Shown one piece after another: positions 25,839 through 34,334 of a stretch of DNA of 64,000 nt. The notes under the pieces were generated by a model. The model saw only the letters and a list, made by a program, of their open reading frames with translations, did no database searches and was not told the DNA's origin. Within the stretch, counting starts at the first letter, position 1, and every line of letters starts with the position of its first letter. This DNA comes from Streptomyces platensis (GTDB lineage Bacteria > Actinomycetota > Actinomycetes > Streptomycetales > Streptomycetaceae): contig NZ_CP023691.1 of the NCBI RefSeq assembly GCF_008704855.1, forward strand, positions 2,790,001 through 2,854,000. Reading direction: 5' to 3'. Both the position numbers and the translations under genes were made by a program.

Positions 25839-25869
25839 ACGCTAGAGACTTCGAGTGCACTCCAGGCAA
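25839..25869 (-). promoter_or_regulatory. MerR-type promoter with 19-bp spacer
   Basis: On the minus strand TTGCCT (25869-25864) is the -35 and TAGCGT (25844-25839) the -10, separated by exactly 19 bases. The spacer contains GAGTGCACTC (25853-25862), a perfect 10-base dyad. A spacer of 19 rather than 17 is the hallmark of MerR-activated promoters. It drives the merR-reductase operon. Confidence 0.7.
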
Positions 25870-25909
25870 GCGCCGATCACGACCAGACTTGACCGGATTT
25901 TGGGAACGT

Positions 25910-25915
25910 TAGGCT
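25910..25915 (+). promoter_or_regulatory. -10 box TAGGCT for leaderless serine hydrolase
   Basis: TAGGCT matches TANNNT and lies 7 bases before ATG 25923, placing transcription start on the start codon. TTGACC is upstream at a 15-base spacing, shorter than ideal. No ribosome site is present. Confidence 0.4.
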
Positions 25916-25922
25916 CGTGGGC

Positions 25923-26744
25923 ATGCAGAGCCTGCGGATGATCGAGAACTGGCCGGTGCCCACCGCTGCGGCCGCCGTCGTACGAGCCGATGGGTCGGTG
26001 GCCGGAGCGTACGGCCCCCTGGAGCAGCGTTTCCCGCTGGCGTCCGTGACCAAGCCGCTGGCCGCGTACGCCGCGCTGCTGGCCGTCGAGGAGGGCGCCG
26101 TCGAGCTGGACGAACCGGCCGGGCCCGAGGGGTCCACGGTCCGTCATCTGCTCGCCCACACCTCGGGGCTGGCCTTCGACGAGCAGCGCCCGATGGCCGC
26201 TCCCGGCACCCGCCGGGTCTACTCCAACGCCGGTTTCGAGGCGCTGGGCGACCACATAGCCAAGGCCACCGATATCCCCTTCGCGCAGTATCTGCACGAG
26301 GCGGTGCTCGCACCGCTCGGGATGACCGCGACGGAGCTGCCCGGCTCGCCCGCCAAGGACGGCATCTCCACGGTCGCCGACCTGATCCGGTTCGCGGCCG
26401 AGCTCCAGGCGCCCCGGCTGCTCGCCCCGCAGACGCTGGCGGCCGCGACGCAGGTCGTCTTCCCGGGCCTGGCGGGTGTGCTGCCGGGCTACGGGCACCA
26501 GAAGCCCAACGACTGGGGGCTGGGCTTCGAGATCCGGGACGGCAAGTCACCGCACTGGACGGGCGCGTCGTCCTCACCCCGTACGTTCGGGCACTTCGGA
26601 CAGTCCGGGACGTTCCTGTGGGTGGACCCGGACGCCGGCGCGGCCTGTGTGGCGCTGGCCGACCGGGCCTTCGGGCCGTGGGCGATCGAGGCCTGGCCGC
26701 CGCTGACGGACGCGGTGCTCGCCGAACTGGCGGGGACCGCCTGA
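25923..26744 (+). CDS. Serine hydrolase, beta-lactamase/DD-peptidase-like (class C fold)
   Basis: A 273-residue cytoplasmic-looking enzyme (no signal peptide). The S-x-x-K motif is SVTK with nucleophile S41 and general base K44. HLLAHTSGL is a family marker. The second motif is Y-S-N in RRVYSNAGFEA near 100, and a KTG-like motif is replaced by HFGQSGT near 220. This is the esterase/peptidase group often called beta-lactamase family. ATG 25923 is chosen for its leaderless -10 box; GTG 25917 in frame is the alternative. It is divergent from merR and convergent with pirin. The substrate is unknown, and lack of export argues against antibiotic resistance. Confidence 0.85.
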   Translation: MQSLRMIENWPVPTAAAAVVRADGSVAGAYGPLEQRFPLASVTKPLAAYAALLAVEEGAVELDEPAGPEGSTVRHLLAHTSGLAFDEQRPMAAPGTRRVYSNAGFEALGDHIAKATDIPFAQYLHEAVLAPLGMTATELPGSPAKDGISTVADLIRFAAELQAPRLLAPQTLAAATQVVFPGLAGVLPGYGHQKPNDWGLGFEIRDGKSPHWTGASSSPRTFGHFGQSGTFLWVDPDAGAACVALADRAFGPWAIEAWPPLTDAVLAELAGTA

Positions 26745-26760
26745 CCCGGCCGGACGTGCC

Positions 26761-26788
26761 GCGCGGTACCGGTCACCCGGTACCGCGC
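26761..26788. terminator. Bidirectional terminator, serine hydrolase / pirin
   Basis: A 12-bp perfect stem GCGCGGTACCGG/CCGGTACCGCGC with TCAC loop in the convergent gap. Confidence 0.75.
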
Positions 26789-26792
26789 CGGC

Positions 26793-27464
26793 TCACCCGT
26801 ACACCGGCTCCGGCCCCATCTCCCACACCAGGCACTCCGCCGCCGCCAGCCCCCGCAGCTCCAGCCCCTCCCCGTCGGTGATCCGCGCCGCGTCGCCGGG
26901 CTCCAGGCGCGCGTCGCCCAGTTGTACGGCGCCGCGGACCACGTGCACATAGGCGCGCCGGGCATCCGGCACCGCGGTGCGCTCACCGTCGGCGAGGCGG
27001 CGCACATGCAGCAGGGCACCGGCCGACGGCACCGCGTACGGGGTGCCGTCGGCGATCCCGCGCACCACCTCGTACGACGGCTCCCCGCCGGTCTCCTGCG
27101 GGGTCAGCCACATCTGTACGAAGCACAGCGGGCCGGCGCCGTCGTTGCGCTCCACATGCCGGACGCCACCCGCCGAGCTGAGCCGCTGGAGATCACCGGG
27201 GCGAACGGTGGTCTGGTGGCCCGCCGAATCGCGGTGGGTCAGCTCTCCTTCGACCACCCAGGTCACGATCTCCGTGTCCCGGTGCGGGTGCTCGTCGAAT
27301 CCCGCGCCCGCCGTCAGCCGCTCCTCATTGCAGGCGACCAGCGCGCCGAAACGCAGATTCTCCGGGTCGAAATGGGGCCCGAAAGAGAACGCGTGCCACG
27401 ACACGATCCCGGCCTCCGCGTCCCCGCCCGGATACCGTTCATGGCCTCTCCGCACCTGAATCAT
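26793..27464 (-). CDS. Pirin family bicupin protein
   Basis: A 223-residue bicupin. The first cupin has the pirin metal-site pattern: H-P-H in FDEHPHRDTEIVTWVVEGELTH near 56-77, then GVRHVERN giving the third His and Glu near 100. The second cupin (HVRRLADGERTAVPDARRAYVHVVRGAVQLGD) lacks metal ligands, as usual. Family members bind Fe and some have quercetinase activity. ATG 27464 begins MIQVRRGHERYPG; the frame is open far upstream but that part is antisense to fasR. It is divergent from fasR over 57 bases. Confidence 0.9.
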   Translation of the reverse strand: MIQVRRGHERYPGGDAEAGIVSWHAFSFGPHFDPENLRFGALVACNEERLTAGAGFDEHPHRDTEIVTWVVEGELTHRDSAGHQTTVRPGDLQRLSSAGGVRHVERNDGAGPLCFVQMWLTPQETGGEPSYEVVRGIADGTPYAVPSAGALLHVRRLADGERTAVPDARRAYVHVVRGAVQLGDARLEPGDAARITDGEGLELRGLAAAECLVWEMGPEPVYG

Positions 27465-27521
27465 GGGCCCACGGTAGCCCCGCCCCCTCACCTCCCCGCC
27501 CCGATAGTGCAGGCTTGTCCC

Positions 27522-28706
27522 GTGTCTGAACCCGCATCGCGCGACGCGCACCCGCACTCCGCGACCCTCCGGCGCCTGGAGAATTCGTCCGGCAAGCTGG
27601 CGGCCGCCGCCATCGCCCGCATGGACGCCACCCTGCCGTGGTACCGCGCGATGCCCCCGGAGAATCGTTCCTGGATCGGCCTGGTGGCGCAGGCCGGTAT
27701 CGCCGCGTTCACCGAGTGGTTCCGGCATCCGGAGACCCCCCAGGCGATCAGCACCGATGTCTTCGGTACGGCGCCGCGCGAGCTGACCCGGGCGATCACG
27801 CTGCGGCAGACCGTGGAGATGGTCCGTACGACCATCGAGGTCATGGAGTCCGCGATCGACGAGGTCGCGGCCCCGGGCGATGAGTCCGTGCTGCGCGAGG
27901 CGCTGCTGGTCTACGCCCGGGAGATCGCCTTCGCCACCGCCCAGGTCTACGCCCAGGCGGCCGAGGCCCGTGGCGCGTGGGACGCCCGGCTGGAGTCCCT
28001 CGTGGTCAACGCGGTGCTCTCGGGGGAGGCCGACGAGGGCGCGGTCTCCCGTGCGGCGGCGCTGGGCTGGAACTCCCCCGAGCATGTGTGTGTGGTGCTG
28101 GGCACCGCGCCCGACGGGGACAGCGAACTGACCGTGGAGGCGATCCGGCGGGCCGCCCGGCACGCCAAGCTCCAGGTCCTGACCGGTGTGCTGGGCTCCC
28201 GTCTGGTGGTGATCGCGGGCGGCTCGGACAATCCGCTGAAGGCCGCGAAGGCACTGATCGGCCCGTATGCCGCCGGGCCCGTGGTGGCCGGCCCGGTGGT
28301 CTCCGATCTGCTGGCCGCGACCCGCTCGGCGCAGGCCGCCGCCGCCGGACTGCGGGCCTGTGCCGCCTGGCCGGACGCCCCGCGGCCGGTGCTCGCGGAC
28401 GATCTGCTGCCGGAGCGCGCGATGGCCTCGGACCCGGTCGCGCGCGAGCAGTTGGTGGAGGAGATCTACAGACCGCTGGAGGAAGCCGGGTCGGCGCTGC
28501 TGGAGACGCTGAGCGTCTATCTGGAGCAGGCGAGCAGTCTGGAGGGGGCCGCCAGGATGCTGTTCGTGCACCCCAACACCGTGCGCTATCGGCTGCGACG
28601 TGTGACCGACGTCACCGGCTGGTCACCCTCCGATGTGCGCTCGGCGTTCACCCTCCGTATCGCATTGATTCTGGGGCGTCTGGCTGACGGTGAGGCCCAA
28701 CCCTAG
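27522..28706 (+). CDS. fasR: FasR, PucR/CdaR-type activator of fatty acid synthesis
   Basis: A 394-residue regulator. The N-terminal and middle parts are mostly helical, with a GGDEF-like CdaR region around 150-240. The C-terminal HTH_30 domain is AARMLFVHPNTVRYRLRRVTDVTGWSPSDVRSAFTLRIALIL at about 340-385. It lies immediately upstream of fabD-fabH-acpP-fabF. In S. coelicolor the protein in this position (FasR) binds the fabD promoter and activates the operon. The start is GTG 27522 (MSEPASRDAHPHS), which fits the known length; the frame is open further upstream only antisense to pirin. The region 28707-28789 should contain its target site. Confidence 0.93.
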   Translation: MSEPASRDAHPHSATLRRLENSSGKLAAAAIARMDATLPWYRAMPPENRSWIGLVAQAGIAAFTEWFRHPETPQAISTDVFGTAPRELTRAITLRQTVEMVRTTIEVMESAIDEVAAPGDESVLREALLVYAREIAFATAQVYAQAAEARGAWDARLESLVVNAVLSGEADEGAVSRAAALGWNSPEHVCVVLGTAPDGDSELTVEAIRRAARHAKLQVLTGVLGSRLVVIAGGSDNPLKAAKALIGPYAAGPVVAGPVVSDLLAATRSAQAAAAGLRACAAWPDAPRPVLADDLLPERAMASDPVAREQLVEEIYRPLEEAGSALLETLSVYLEQASSLEGAARMLFVHPNTVRYRLRRVTDVTGWSPSDVRSAFTLRIALILGRLADGEAQP

Positions 28707-28789
28707 ACTTTTGTCGGACACCAACAATTCCCCCGATGGTTCTTCGTCCTTGTCCCCACGGGCGGGCGGAACCACCCACAAGAGAGAGT

Positions 28790-29737
28790 GTGAGGGTGCT
28801 CGTACTCGTCGCTCCCGGCCAAGGCGCTCAGACGCCCGGCTTCCTGACTCCCTGGCTCGACCTCCCCGGTGTCGAGGACCGGCTCCGCGCCTGGTCGGCC
28901 GCCATTGACCTGGACCTGGTCCACTACGGCACGAAGGCGGACGAGGAGGAGATCCGCGACACCGCGGTGGCGCAGCCGCTGCTGGTGGCCTCCGCCCTGC
29001 TCTCCGCCCGTCAGCTGTTCGCCACGGCCGACGACATCGCCACGCGGACCGGCGCGGTGGCCGGCCACAGCGTCGGTGAGCTGGCCGCCGCCGCGCTGGC
29101 CGGCACGCTGTCCGACGAGGACGCGATGCAGCTGGTGCGCCGGCGCGGCCAGGCGATGGCCGAGGCCGCCGCCGTCACCGAGACCGGTATGGCCGCGCTG
29201 CTCGGCGGCGACGAGGCCGTGGTCATCCCGCATCTGGAGCAGCTGGGCCTGACGCCGGCGAATGTGAACGGCGCCGGCCAGATCGTCGCCGCGGGCACCG
29301 CCGAGCAGATCGCCGCGCTGGTCGAGAACAAGCCGGAAGGCACTCGCCGGGTCGTACCGCTGAAGGTGGCCGGCGCGTTCCATACTCACCACATGGCACC
29401 CGCCGTCTCGGCCCTGGAATCCGCGACCACCCAGCTGTCGGTCGCCGATCCGCACACCCGCTACGTCTCCAACAAGGACGGCGCGCTGGTCTCCTCCGGC
29501 CAGGAACTGGTGCAGCGGCTGGTGGGCCAGGTGGCCAACCCCGTGCGCTGGGACCTGTGCATGGAGACCTTCAAGGAGCTCGGGGTCACCACGCTCATCG
29601 AGGCGGCCCCCGGCGGCACGCTCACCGGCCTGGCCAAGCGCGCCCTGCCCGGCGTGCGGACCCTCGCCCTCAAGACGCCCGACGACCTCGACGCGGCCCG
29701 CACGCTGATCGCCGAGCAATCCGCCCCGGCCGAATAG
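28790..29737 (+). CDS. fabD: Malonyl-CoA:ACP transacylase FabD
   Basis: A 315-residue cytoplasmic enzyme that loads malonyl groups onto ACP. The nucleophile elbow is GHSVGE with Ser94, preceded by the substrate-binding QPLLVASAL. The catalytic His is in AFHTHHMAPA near 199, and a conserved Asn/Gly turn follows at VNGAGQIV. GTG 28790 gives MRVLVLVAPGQGAQTPG; AGAGAGAG lies just upstream, though alternatives at 28788 and 28796 are close. It is the first gene of the fab operon, 13 bases before fabH, presumably under FasR. Confidence 0.96.
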   Translation: MRVLVLVAPGQGAQTPGFLTPWLDLPGVEDRLRAWSAAIDLDLVHYGTKADEEEIRDTAVAQPLLVASALLSARQLFATADDIATRTGAVAGHSVGELAAAALAGTLSDEDAMQLVRRRGQAMAEAAAVTETGMAALLGGDEAVVIPHLEQLGLTPANVNGAGQIVAAGTAEQIAALVENKPEGTRRVVPLKVAGAFHTHHMAPAVSALESATTQLSVADPHTRYVSNKDGALVSSGQELVQRLVGQVANPVRWDLCMETFKELGVTTLIEAAPGGTLTGLAKRALPGVRTLALKTPDDLDAARTLIAEQSAPAE

Positions 29738-29750
29738 GAGTCCGCAGCGC

Positions 29751-30797
29751 ATGACCTCGAAGATCAAGCCCTCGAAGGGCGCCCCGTACGCGCGGATCAT
29801 GGGCGTCGGCGGCTACCGCCCGACGCGTGTCGTGCCGAACGAAGAGATCCTCCAGCACATCGACTCGTCCGACGAGTGGATCCGCTCGCGGTCCGGTATC
29901 GCGACCCGCCACTGGGCGGGCCCCGAGGAGACCGTGGCGACCATGTCGGTCGAGGCGTCCGGCAAGGCCATCGCCGACGCCGGGATCACGCCCGAGCAGA
30001 TCGGCGCCGTGATCGTCTCCACCGTGTCGCACTTCAAGCAGACCCCGGCGATCGCGACCGAGATCGCGCACCGTATCGGTGCCGGCAAGCCGGCCGCGTT
30101 CGACATCTCGGCGGGCTGTGCGGGCTTCGGCTACGGACTGACCCTGGCCAAGGGCCTGGTGACCGAGGGCTCGGCGGAGTATGTGCTGGTCCTCGGCGTG
30201 GAGCGGCTCTCGGACCTGACCGACCTGGAGGACCGCGCGACGGCCTTCCTCTTCGGTGACGGCGCCGGCGCGGTGATCGTCGGCCCGGCCAACGAGCCCG
30301 AGATCGGCCCGACGGTCTGGGGCTCGGAGGGCGACAAGGCCGAGACCATCAAGCAGACCCTCGGCTGGGACGTCTACCGCACCACCCCGGTCCCCGGAGG
30401 AGACGCGCCCGAGGGCCGCCCCGCTCCGGAGGAGGTCCGCTACCCCGCCATCACCCAGGAGGGCCAGGCGGTCTTCCGGTGGGCGGTGTTCGAGATGGCG
30501 AAGGTCGCCCAGCAGGCGCTGGACGCGGCCGGAGTCAGCCCGGACGACCTGGACGTCTTCATTCCGCACCAGGCCAACATGCGGATCATCGACTCGATGG
30601 TGAAGACTCTGAAGCTGCCGGAGAGCGTGACGGTCGCCCGCGATGTGGAGACCACCGGCAACACCTCGGCCGCCTCCATTCCGCTCGCCATGGAGCGGCT
30701 GTTGGCGACCGGACAGGCCAAGAGCGGCGACACCGCGCTGGTCATCGGCTTCGGGGCGGGTCTCGTCTACGCCGCGACGGTGGTTACCCTCCCCTAG
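29751..30797 (+). CDS. fabH: 3-oxoacyl-ACP synthase III FabH
   Basis: A 348-residue condensing enzyme that starts fatty acid chains from acyl-CoA and malonyl-ACP; in Streptomyces it prefers branched starters. The triad is Cys123 in DISAGCAGFGYG, His in FIPHQANMRI near 268, and Asn in ETTGNTSAAS near 298. A 20-residue insert-like segment (WDVYRTTPVPGGDAPEGRPAPEE) near 205 is a feature of actinobacterial FabH. GGAG precedes ATG 29751 by 9-10 bases. It lies 13 bases after fabD and about 100 before acpP. Confidence 0.96.
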   Translation: MTSKIKPSKGAPYARIMGVGGYRPTRVVPNEEILQHIDSSDEWIRSRSGIATRHWAGPEETVATMSVEASGKAIADAGITPEQIGAVIVSTVSHFKQTPAIATEIAHRIGAGKPAAFDISAGCAGFGYGLTLAKGLVTEGSAEYVLVLGVERLSDLTDLEDRATAFLFGDGAGAVIVGPANEPEIGPTVWGSEGDKAETIKQTLGWDVYRTTPVPGGDAPEGRPAPEEVRYPAITQEGQAVFRWAVFEMAKVAQQALDAAGVSPDDLDVFIPHQANMRIIDSMVKTLKLPESVTVARDVETTGNTSAASIPLAMERLLATGQAKSGDTALVIGFGAGLVYAATVVTLP

Positions 30798-30901
30798 GCA
30801 AGATCTGCGCAGCCCCGTACGTCCTCGGACGTGTCGGACGCCGAACGGATCTTCACCGCAAGTACGCAGTTTCCCTTTAAAATGACCGAAGGAGCGCCAT
30901 C

Positions 30902-31150
30902 ATGGCCGCCACTCAGGAAGAGATCGTCGCCGGTCTCGCCGAGATCGTGAACGAGATCGCCGGGATCCCCACCGAGGACGTCCAGGTGGACAAGTCCTTC
31001 ACCGACGACCTGGACGTTGACTCGCTGTCCATGGTCGAGGTCGTCGTCGCCGCCGAAGAGCGCTTCGACGTGAAGATCCCGGACGACGACGTCAAGAACC
31101 TCAAGACGGTCGGCGACGCGACCGAGTACATCCTCAAGCACCAGAGCTGA
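30902..31150 (+). CDS. acpP: Acyl carrier protein
   Basis: An 82-residue acidic four-helix protein. Ser41 in DVDSLSMVEV is the phosphopantetheine attachment site. It carries growing acyl chains between FabD, FabH and FabF. GAAGGAG lies upstream of ATG 30902. The 104-base gap after fabH is AT-richer (TTTCCCTTTAAAATG around 30870), so an internal promoter or processing site allowing high acpP expression is possible. The length and position in fabD-fabH-acpP-fabF are as expected for primary metabolism. Confidence 0.97.
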   Translation: MAATQEEIVAGLAEIVNEIAGIPTEDVQVDKSFTDDLDVDSLSMVEVVVAAEERFDVKIPDDDVKNLKTVGDATEYILKHQS

Positions 31151-31226
31151 TCCAGCTCTGCGCATGTCGCCACCCCGCGGTGGCGCCGTCGATTCCAACC
31201 CCTCTACCCGTGGAGTAAGAATTCCC

Positions 31227-32492
31227 GTGAATGCGACCAATCGCACCGTGGTCGTCACCGGTATCGGCGCAACCACACCGCTGGGTGGCGACACCGCTTC
31301 GACCTGGGAGGCCCTGCTCGCCGGACGCTCCGGCGTCAGCACCCTCGAACAGGACTGGGCCGCCGATCTGCCGGTGCGTATCGCCGGGCAGATCGCCGTG
31401 GAGCCCACCGAGATCATTCCGCGTCCGCAGGCCCGCAAGCTGGACCGCTCGGCGCAGTTCGCGCTCGTCGCGGCCCAGGAGGCCTGGAAGGACGCGGGCT
31501 TCAGCGCCAAGGCGGGCGAGGACACCTCGGTCAACCCCGACCGTCTGGGCGCCGTCATCGCCTCCGGTATCGGCGGTGTGACGACCCTGCTCGACCAGTA
31601 CGACGTGCTCAAGGAGAAGGGCGTACGCCGCGTCTCCCCGCACACCGTGCCGATGCTGATGCCGAACTCGCCGTCCGCGAACGTCGGTATCGAGTTCAAC
31701 GCCCGCGCCGGGGTGCACACGCCGGTCTCGGCGTGCGCGTCGGGCGCCGAGGCCATCGGCTACGCGATCGAGATGATCCGCTCCGGCCGCGCCGACGTCG
31801 TCGTCGCGGGTGGCACGGAGGCCGCCATCCACCCGCTGCCGATCGTCGCGTTCGGCAACATGATGGCGATGTCCAAGAACAACGACGACCCGCAGGGCGC
31901 CTCCCGCCCCTGGGACGTCGACCGCAACGGCTTCGTGCTCGGCGAGGGCGCGGGCGTGATCATCCTGGAGTCCGAGGAGCACGCCAAGGCCCGCGGCGCC
32001 AAGATCTACGCGGAGGCCGTCGGCCAGGGCATCTCGGCCGACGCGCACCACATCACGCAGCCCGAGCCGTCCGGCAACGGCATCGCGGCGGCGCTGCAGA
32101 ACCTGATCGACAACACCGGTCTCAACCCGGCGGAGATCGTGCACGTGAACGCGCACGCGACGTCGACCCCGGCCGGTGACGTCGGTGAGCTCCGGGCGCT
32201 GCGCAAGGCGTTCGGTGACGACGTCGACCACATGGCCATCACCAGCACCAAGTCGATGACCGGTCACCTCCTGGGTGGCGCGGGCGGTATCGAGACGGTG
32301 GCCACGGTCCTCGCGCTCAAGAACCGCATCGCCCCGCCGACGATCAACATCGACCAGCTCGACCCGGAGGCCGACGCCGACATCGTCCGCGGCGAGCCCC
32401 GGCAGCTGCCGGCCGAGGGCACGATCGCGGCCCTGAACGACTCGTTCGGCTTCGGCGGCCACAACGTGGTGCTGGCCTTCCGTTCGGTCTGA
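31227..32492 (+). CDS. fabF: 3-oxoacyl-ACP synthase II FabF
   Basis: A 421-residue chain-elongating condensing enzyme. Cys170 in VSACASGAEAIGYA is the nucleophile. The two catalytic His are in VNAHATSTPAGD near 305 and TGHLLGGAGG near 344, with Lys in TKSMTGH. GTG 31227 begins MNATNRTVVVTGIGATTPLGG; GGAGTAAG lies ~12-14 bases upstream. It is the last gene of the fab operon. A perfect 17-bp hairpin ends transcription 21 bases after the stop. Confidence 0.97.
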   Translation: MNATNRTVVVTGIGATTPLGGDTASTWEALLAGRSGVSTLEQDWAADLPVRIAGQIAVEPTEIIPRPQARKLDRSAQFALVAAQEAWKDAGFSAKAGEDTSVNPDRLGAVIASGIGGVTTLLDQYDVLKEKGVRRVSPHTVPMLMPNSPSANVGIEFNARAGVHTPVSACASGAEAIGYAIEMIRSGRADVVVAGGTEAAIHPLPIVAFGNMMAMSKNNDDPQGASRPWDVDRNGFVLGEGAGVIILESEEHAKARGAKIYAEAVGQGISADAHHITQPEPSGNGIAAALQNLIDNTGLNPAEIVHVNAHATSTPAGDVGELRALRKAFGDDVDHMAITSTKSMTGHLLGGAGGIETVATVLALKNRIAPPTINIDQLDPEADADIVRGEPRQLPAEGTIAALNDSFGFGGHNVVLAFRSV

Positions 32493-32512
32493 GGCACGCT
32501 CAGCGCACCCTG

Positions 32513-32548
32513 AGGGCCCGCCCGGTGGACATCCACCGGGCGGGCCCT
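32513..32548. terminator. Bidirectional terminator of the fab operon
   Basis: A perfect 17-bp stem, AGGGCCCGCCCGGTGGA and its complement, with a 2-base loop, in the 65-base convergent gap between fabF and the dehydrogenase gene. Confidence 0.85.
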
Positions 32549-32557
32549 CTGCCCGTT

Positions 32558-33448
32558 TCAGCCGTCGAAGCTGGCGAAGTACGCCGCCGCGGCGTCCTTG
32601 TGGCCATGGCCCTGTTCCTCGGCCCGGCGCAGGCGTTCCGCGTCCGCCGCCACCAGATCCATCCGTACCCCGGCCTCACCGGCGGCCTCCGTGATGAGCC
32701 GGGCGTCCTTGCGGGCCGCGGACACGGTGAAGCTCGCAGGGTAGTTATCGGCCAGGATCAGCTCGGATTTCAGCCGCAGATAGGGCAGGTCGAGTGCTCC
32801 GCCGGCGACCGCGGCGAGGAAGTCGCGCGGGTCCACCCCGAGCCCCTCGGCGAGCGCCAGCGCCTCGCCGGTGCCGTTGACGACCGTCAGCACCCAGCTG
32901 TTGATGACCAGCTTGAGGCGGCTGGCGGCCCCGCTCGCACCGTCCTCGCCGACCCACCGGGTGGTGCTCCCGACGATGTCGAAGACCCGCGCGGCGCGCT
33001 CCCGTACGTCCTGCGGGCCGGCCGCCAGGACCGTCAACCCGCCTTTCTCCGCGTTCACCTTGGTGCCCAGTACGGGAGCGTCGACGAAGCGCAGGCGGTG
33101 CTCGTCGGCGAACCGGGCGAGCGGGGCGAGCCCGTCGGTGCCGACCGTGCTCATCTGGAGAAACAGCGCGCCGGGCGACAGCGCGCCGGCGGCCTGCCGC
33201 AGTGCGTCGAGGACGGCCGCCCCGTCGAGCAGCATCGTGAGGACCACGTCGGCGCCGTCCACCGCCTCGGCGGGGCTGCCGGTGACCCGGACACCGTCGG
33301 CGGCCAGCGGCTCGGCCCTGGCGCGCGTCCGGTTCCAGGCGCGGACGTCCAGACCGGCCGCGGCGAGGTTGCGGGCCATCGCCGCGCCCATGATTCCGGT
33401 GCCGAGCACCGCTACGGAAAGAGTGTCGGATGACGTGTTGTCGGCCAT
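32558..33448 (-). CDS. NAD(P)-dependent 3-hydroxyisobutyrate dehydrogenase-like enzyme
   Basis: A 296-residue beta-hydroxyacid dehydrogenase. The Rossmann motif VLGTGIMGAAMARNLAAAG is at about 13-31. The substrate Ser/Gly loop is FVDAPVLGTKVNAEKGGLTV near 118-137, where TK replaces the more usual SGG. The catalytic Lys is in SRLKLVINSW near 172 (LKxxxN). The C-terminal all-alpha domain includes DFLAAVAGG and ARKDARLITEAA. It could act on small hydroxyacids or semialdehydes. It sits 69 bases downstream of DUF3145 on the same strand; cotranscription is possible but a functional link is not evident. Confidence 0.85.
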   Translation of the reverse strand: MADNTSSDTLSVAVLGTGIMGAAMARNLAAAGLDVRAWNRTRARAEPLAADGVRVTGSPAEAVDGADVVLTMLLDGAAVLDALRQAAGALSPGALFLQMSTVGTDGLAPLARFADEHRLRFVDAPVLGTKVNAEKGGLTVLAAGPQDVRERAARVFDIVGSTTRWVGEDGASGAASRLKLVINSWVLTVVNGTGEALALAEGLGVDPRDFLAAVAGGALDLPYLRLKSELILADNYPASFTVSAARKDARLITEAAGEAGVRMDLVAADAERLRRAEEQGHGHKDAAAAYFASFDG

Positions 33449-33517
33449 GAGCGCACGCTAGGACGTGGAGCGCGCTCGAAGGCAACCGCCGCCGCGTGTC
33501 GCTAGCGTGCCGGTGTG

Positions 33518-34012
33518 TCAGACGACCTGGTGGAGCCAGCGGACCGGGGCGCCCTCGCCCGCGTACCGGAAGGGCTCCAGTTCGTCGTCCCAGGGTTTGC
33601 CGAGGAGCTTGGCGACCTCAGCGGCCAGCTCGGTCTCACCGGTCGCCGAGCGGGCGACCGCGGCGCGCAGCCGGTCCTCGGGGATGAGGATGTCGCCGTG
33701 GATGCCCGTGACGGCGTGAAAGATCCCCAGATCGGGGGTGGAGCTGTAGCGCTCGCCCTCCGCGGTGGAGCAGGGTTCCGCGGTCACCTCGAAGCGCAGC
33801 AGATGCCAGCCGCGCAGCGCGGAGGCCAGCTTGGAGGCCGTGCCGGCCTCGCCCTGCCAGGAGAACTCGGCTCTCCAGGTGCCCGGGGACGCCGGCTGGC
33901 GGATCCAGTCGAGGTTGACGCGCACACCGAGGACGCCCGCGACGGCCCATTCGACGTGCGGGCACAGCGCGCGCGGAGCGGAGTGGACGTACAGAACTCC
34001 ACGTGTCGTCAC
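33518..34012 (-). CDS. DUF3145 domain protein
   Basis: A 164-residue actinobacterial protein of unknown function. It starts MTTRGVLYVHSAPRALCPHVEWAVAGVLG from GTG 34012, with the typical pattern VNLDWIRQPASPGTWRAEFSWQGEAGTASKLASALRGW and the ending LEPFRYAGEGAPVRWLHQVV. The length is exactly that of the family. It has no membrane segment or catalytic motif I can name. It is near the fab operon in Streptomyces genomes generally (from memory). A 16-bp perfect palindrome lies 103 bases upstream in the divergent gap. Confidence 0.9.
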   Translation of the reverse strand: MTTRGVLYVHSAPRALCPHVEWAVAGVLGVRVNLDWIRQPASPGTWRAEFSWQGEAGTASKLASALRGWHLLRFEVTAEPCSTAEGERYSSTPDLGIFHAVTGIHGDILIPEDRLRAAVARSATGETELAAEVAKLLGKPWDDELEPFRYAGEGAPVRWLHQVV

Positions 34013-34334
34013 CGGGACCTCCAGTGCGGTTCGAGGTTCGCCTTCCCCAGCGGCCTCGTGCCCGTTCCGGTTGCGGCCGGGACAGTTGCCATTCTGCCCC
34101 AGTGACCACTTCGGCACCAGCATGCTGGTGACCTACAGTAAACACCATTAGGCGGAATTTGCCGCAAAAGGGACAGGAAATGACGTGATGTAATTTGTCT
34201 GTGCCGACTGCACTTGCCACTTTGGGTCACCGCCCGGCAAGCACGGGGCAAAGCTATCGCGCGGTGCCGGTCGAGGGGGTGACGTACCGTCGGTACCCGA
34301 AGAGATATCACTCGCACGCCGGAGGGGACAGGGG
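34013..34334. promoter_or_regulatory. Divergent gap between DUF3145 and GDSL lipoprotein with 16-bp palindrome
   Basis: These 322 bases hold no gene. The perfect palindrome CACCAGCATGCTGGTG is at 34115-34130. To its right is an AT-richer tract (34131-34215) with a GGCGGAATTTGCCGC dyad near 34153, likely containing promoters for both genes. Confidence 0.5.

Noticed and set aside
25923..26744. Antibiotic-resistance beta-lactamase
   Set aside because: The S-x-x-K and Y-S-N motifs are present, but there is no signal peptide and the third motif is not KTG; it fits the broad esterase/peptidase group.
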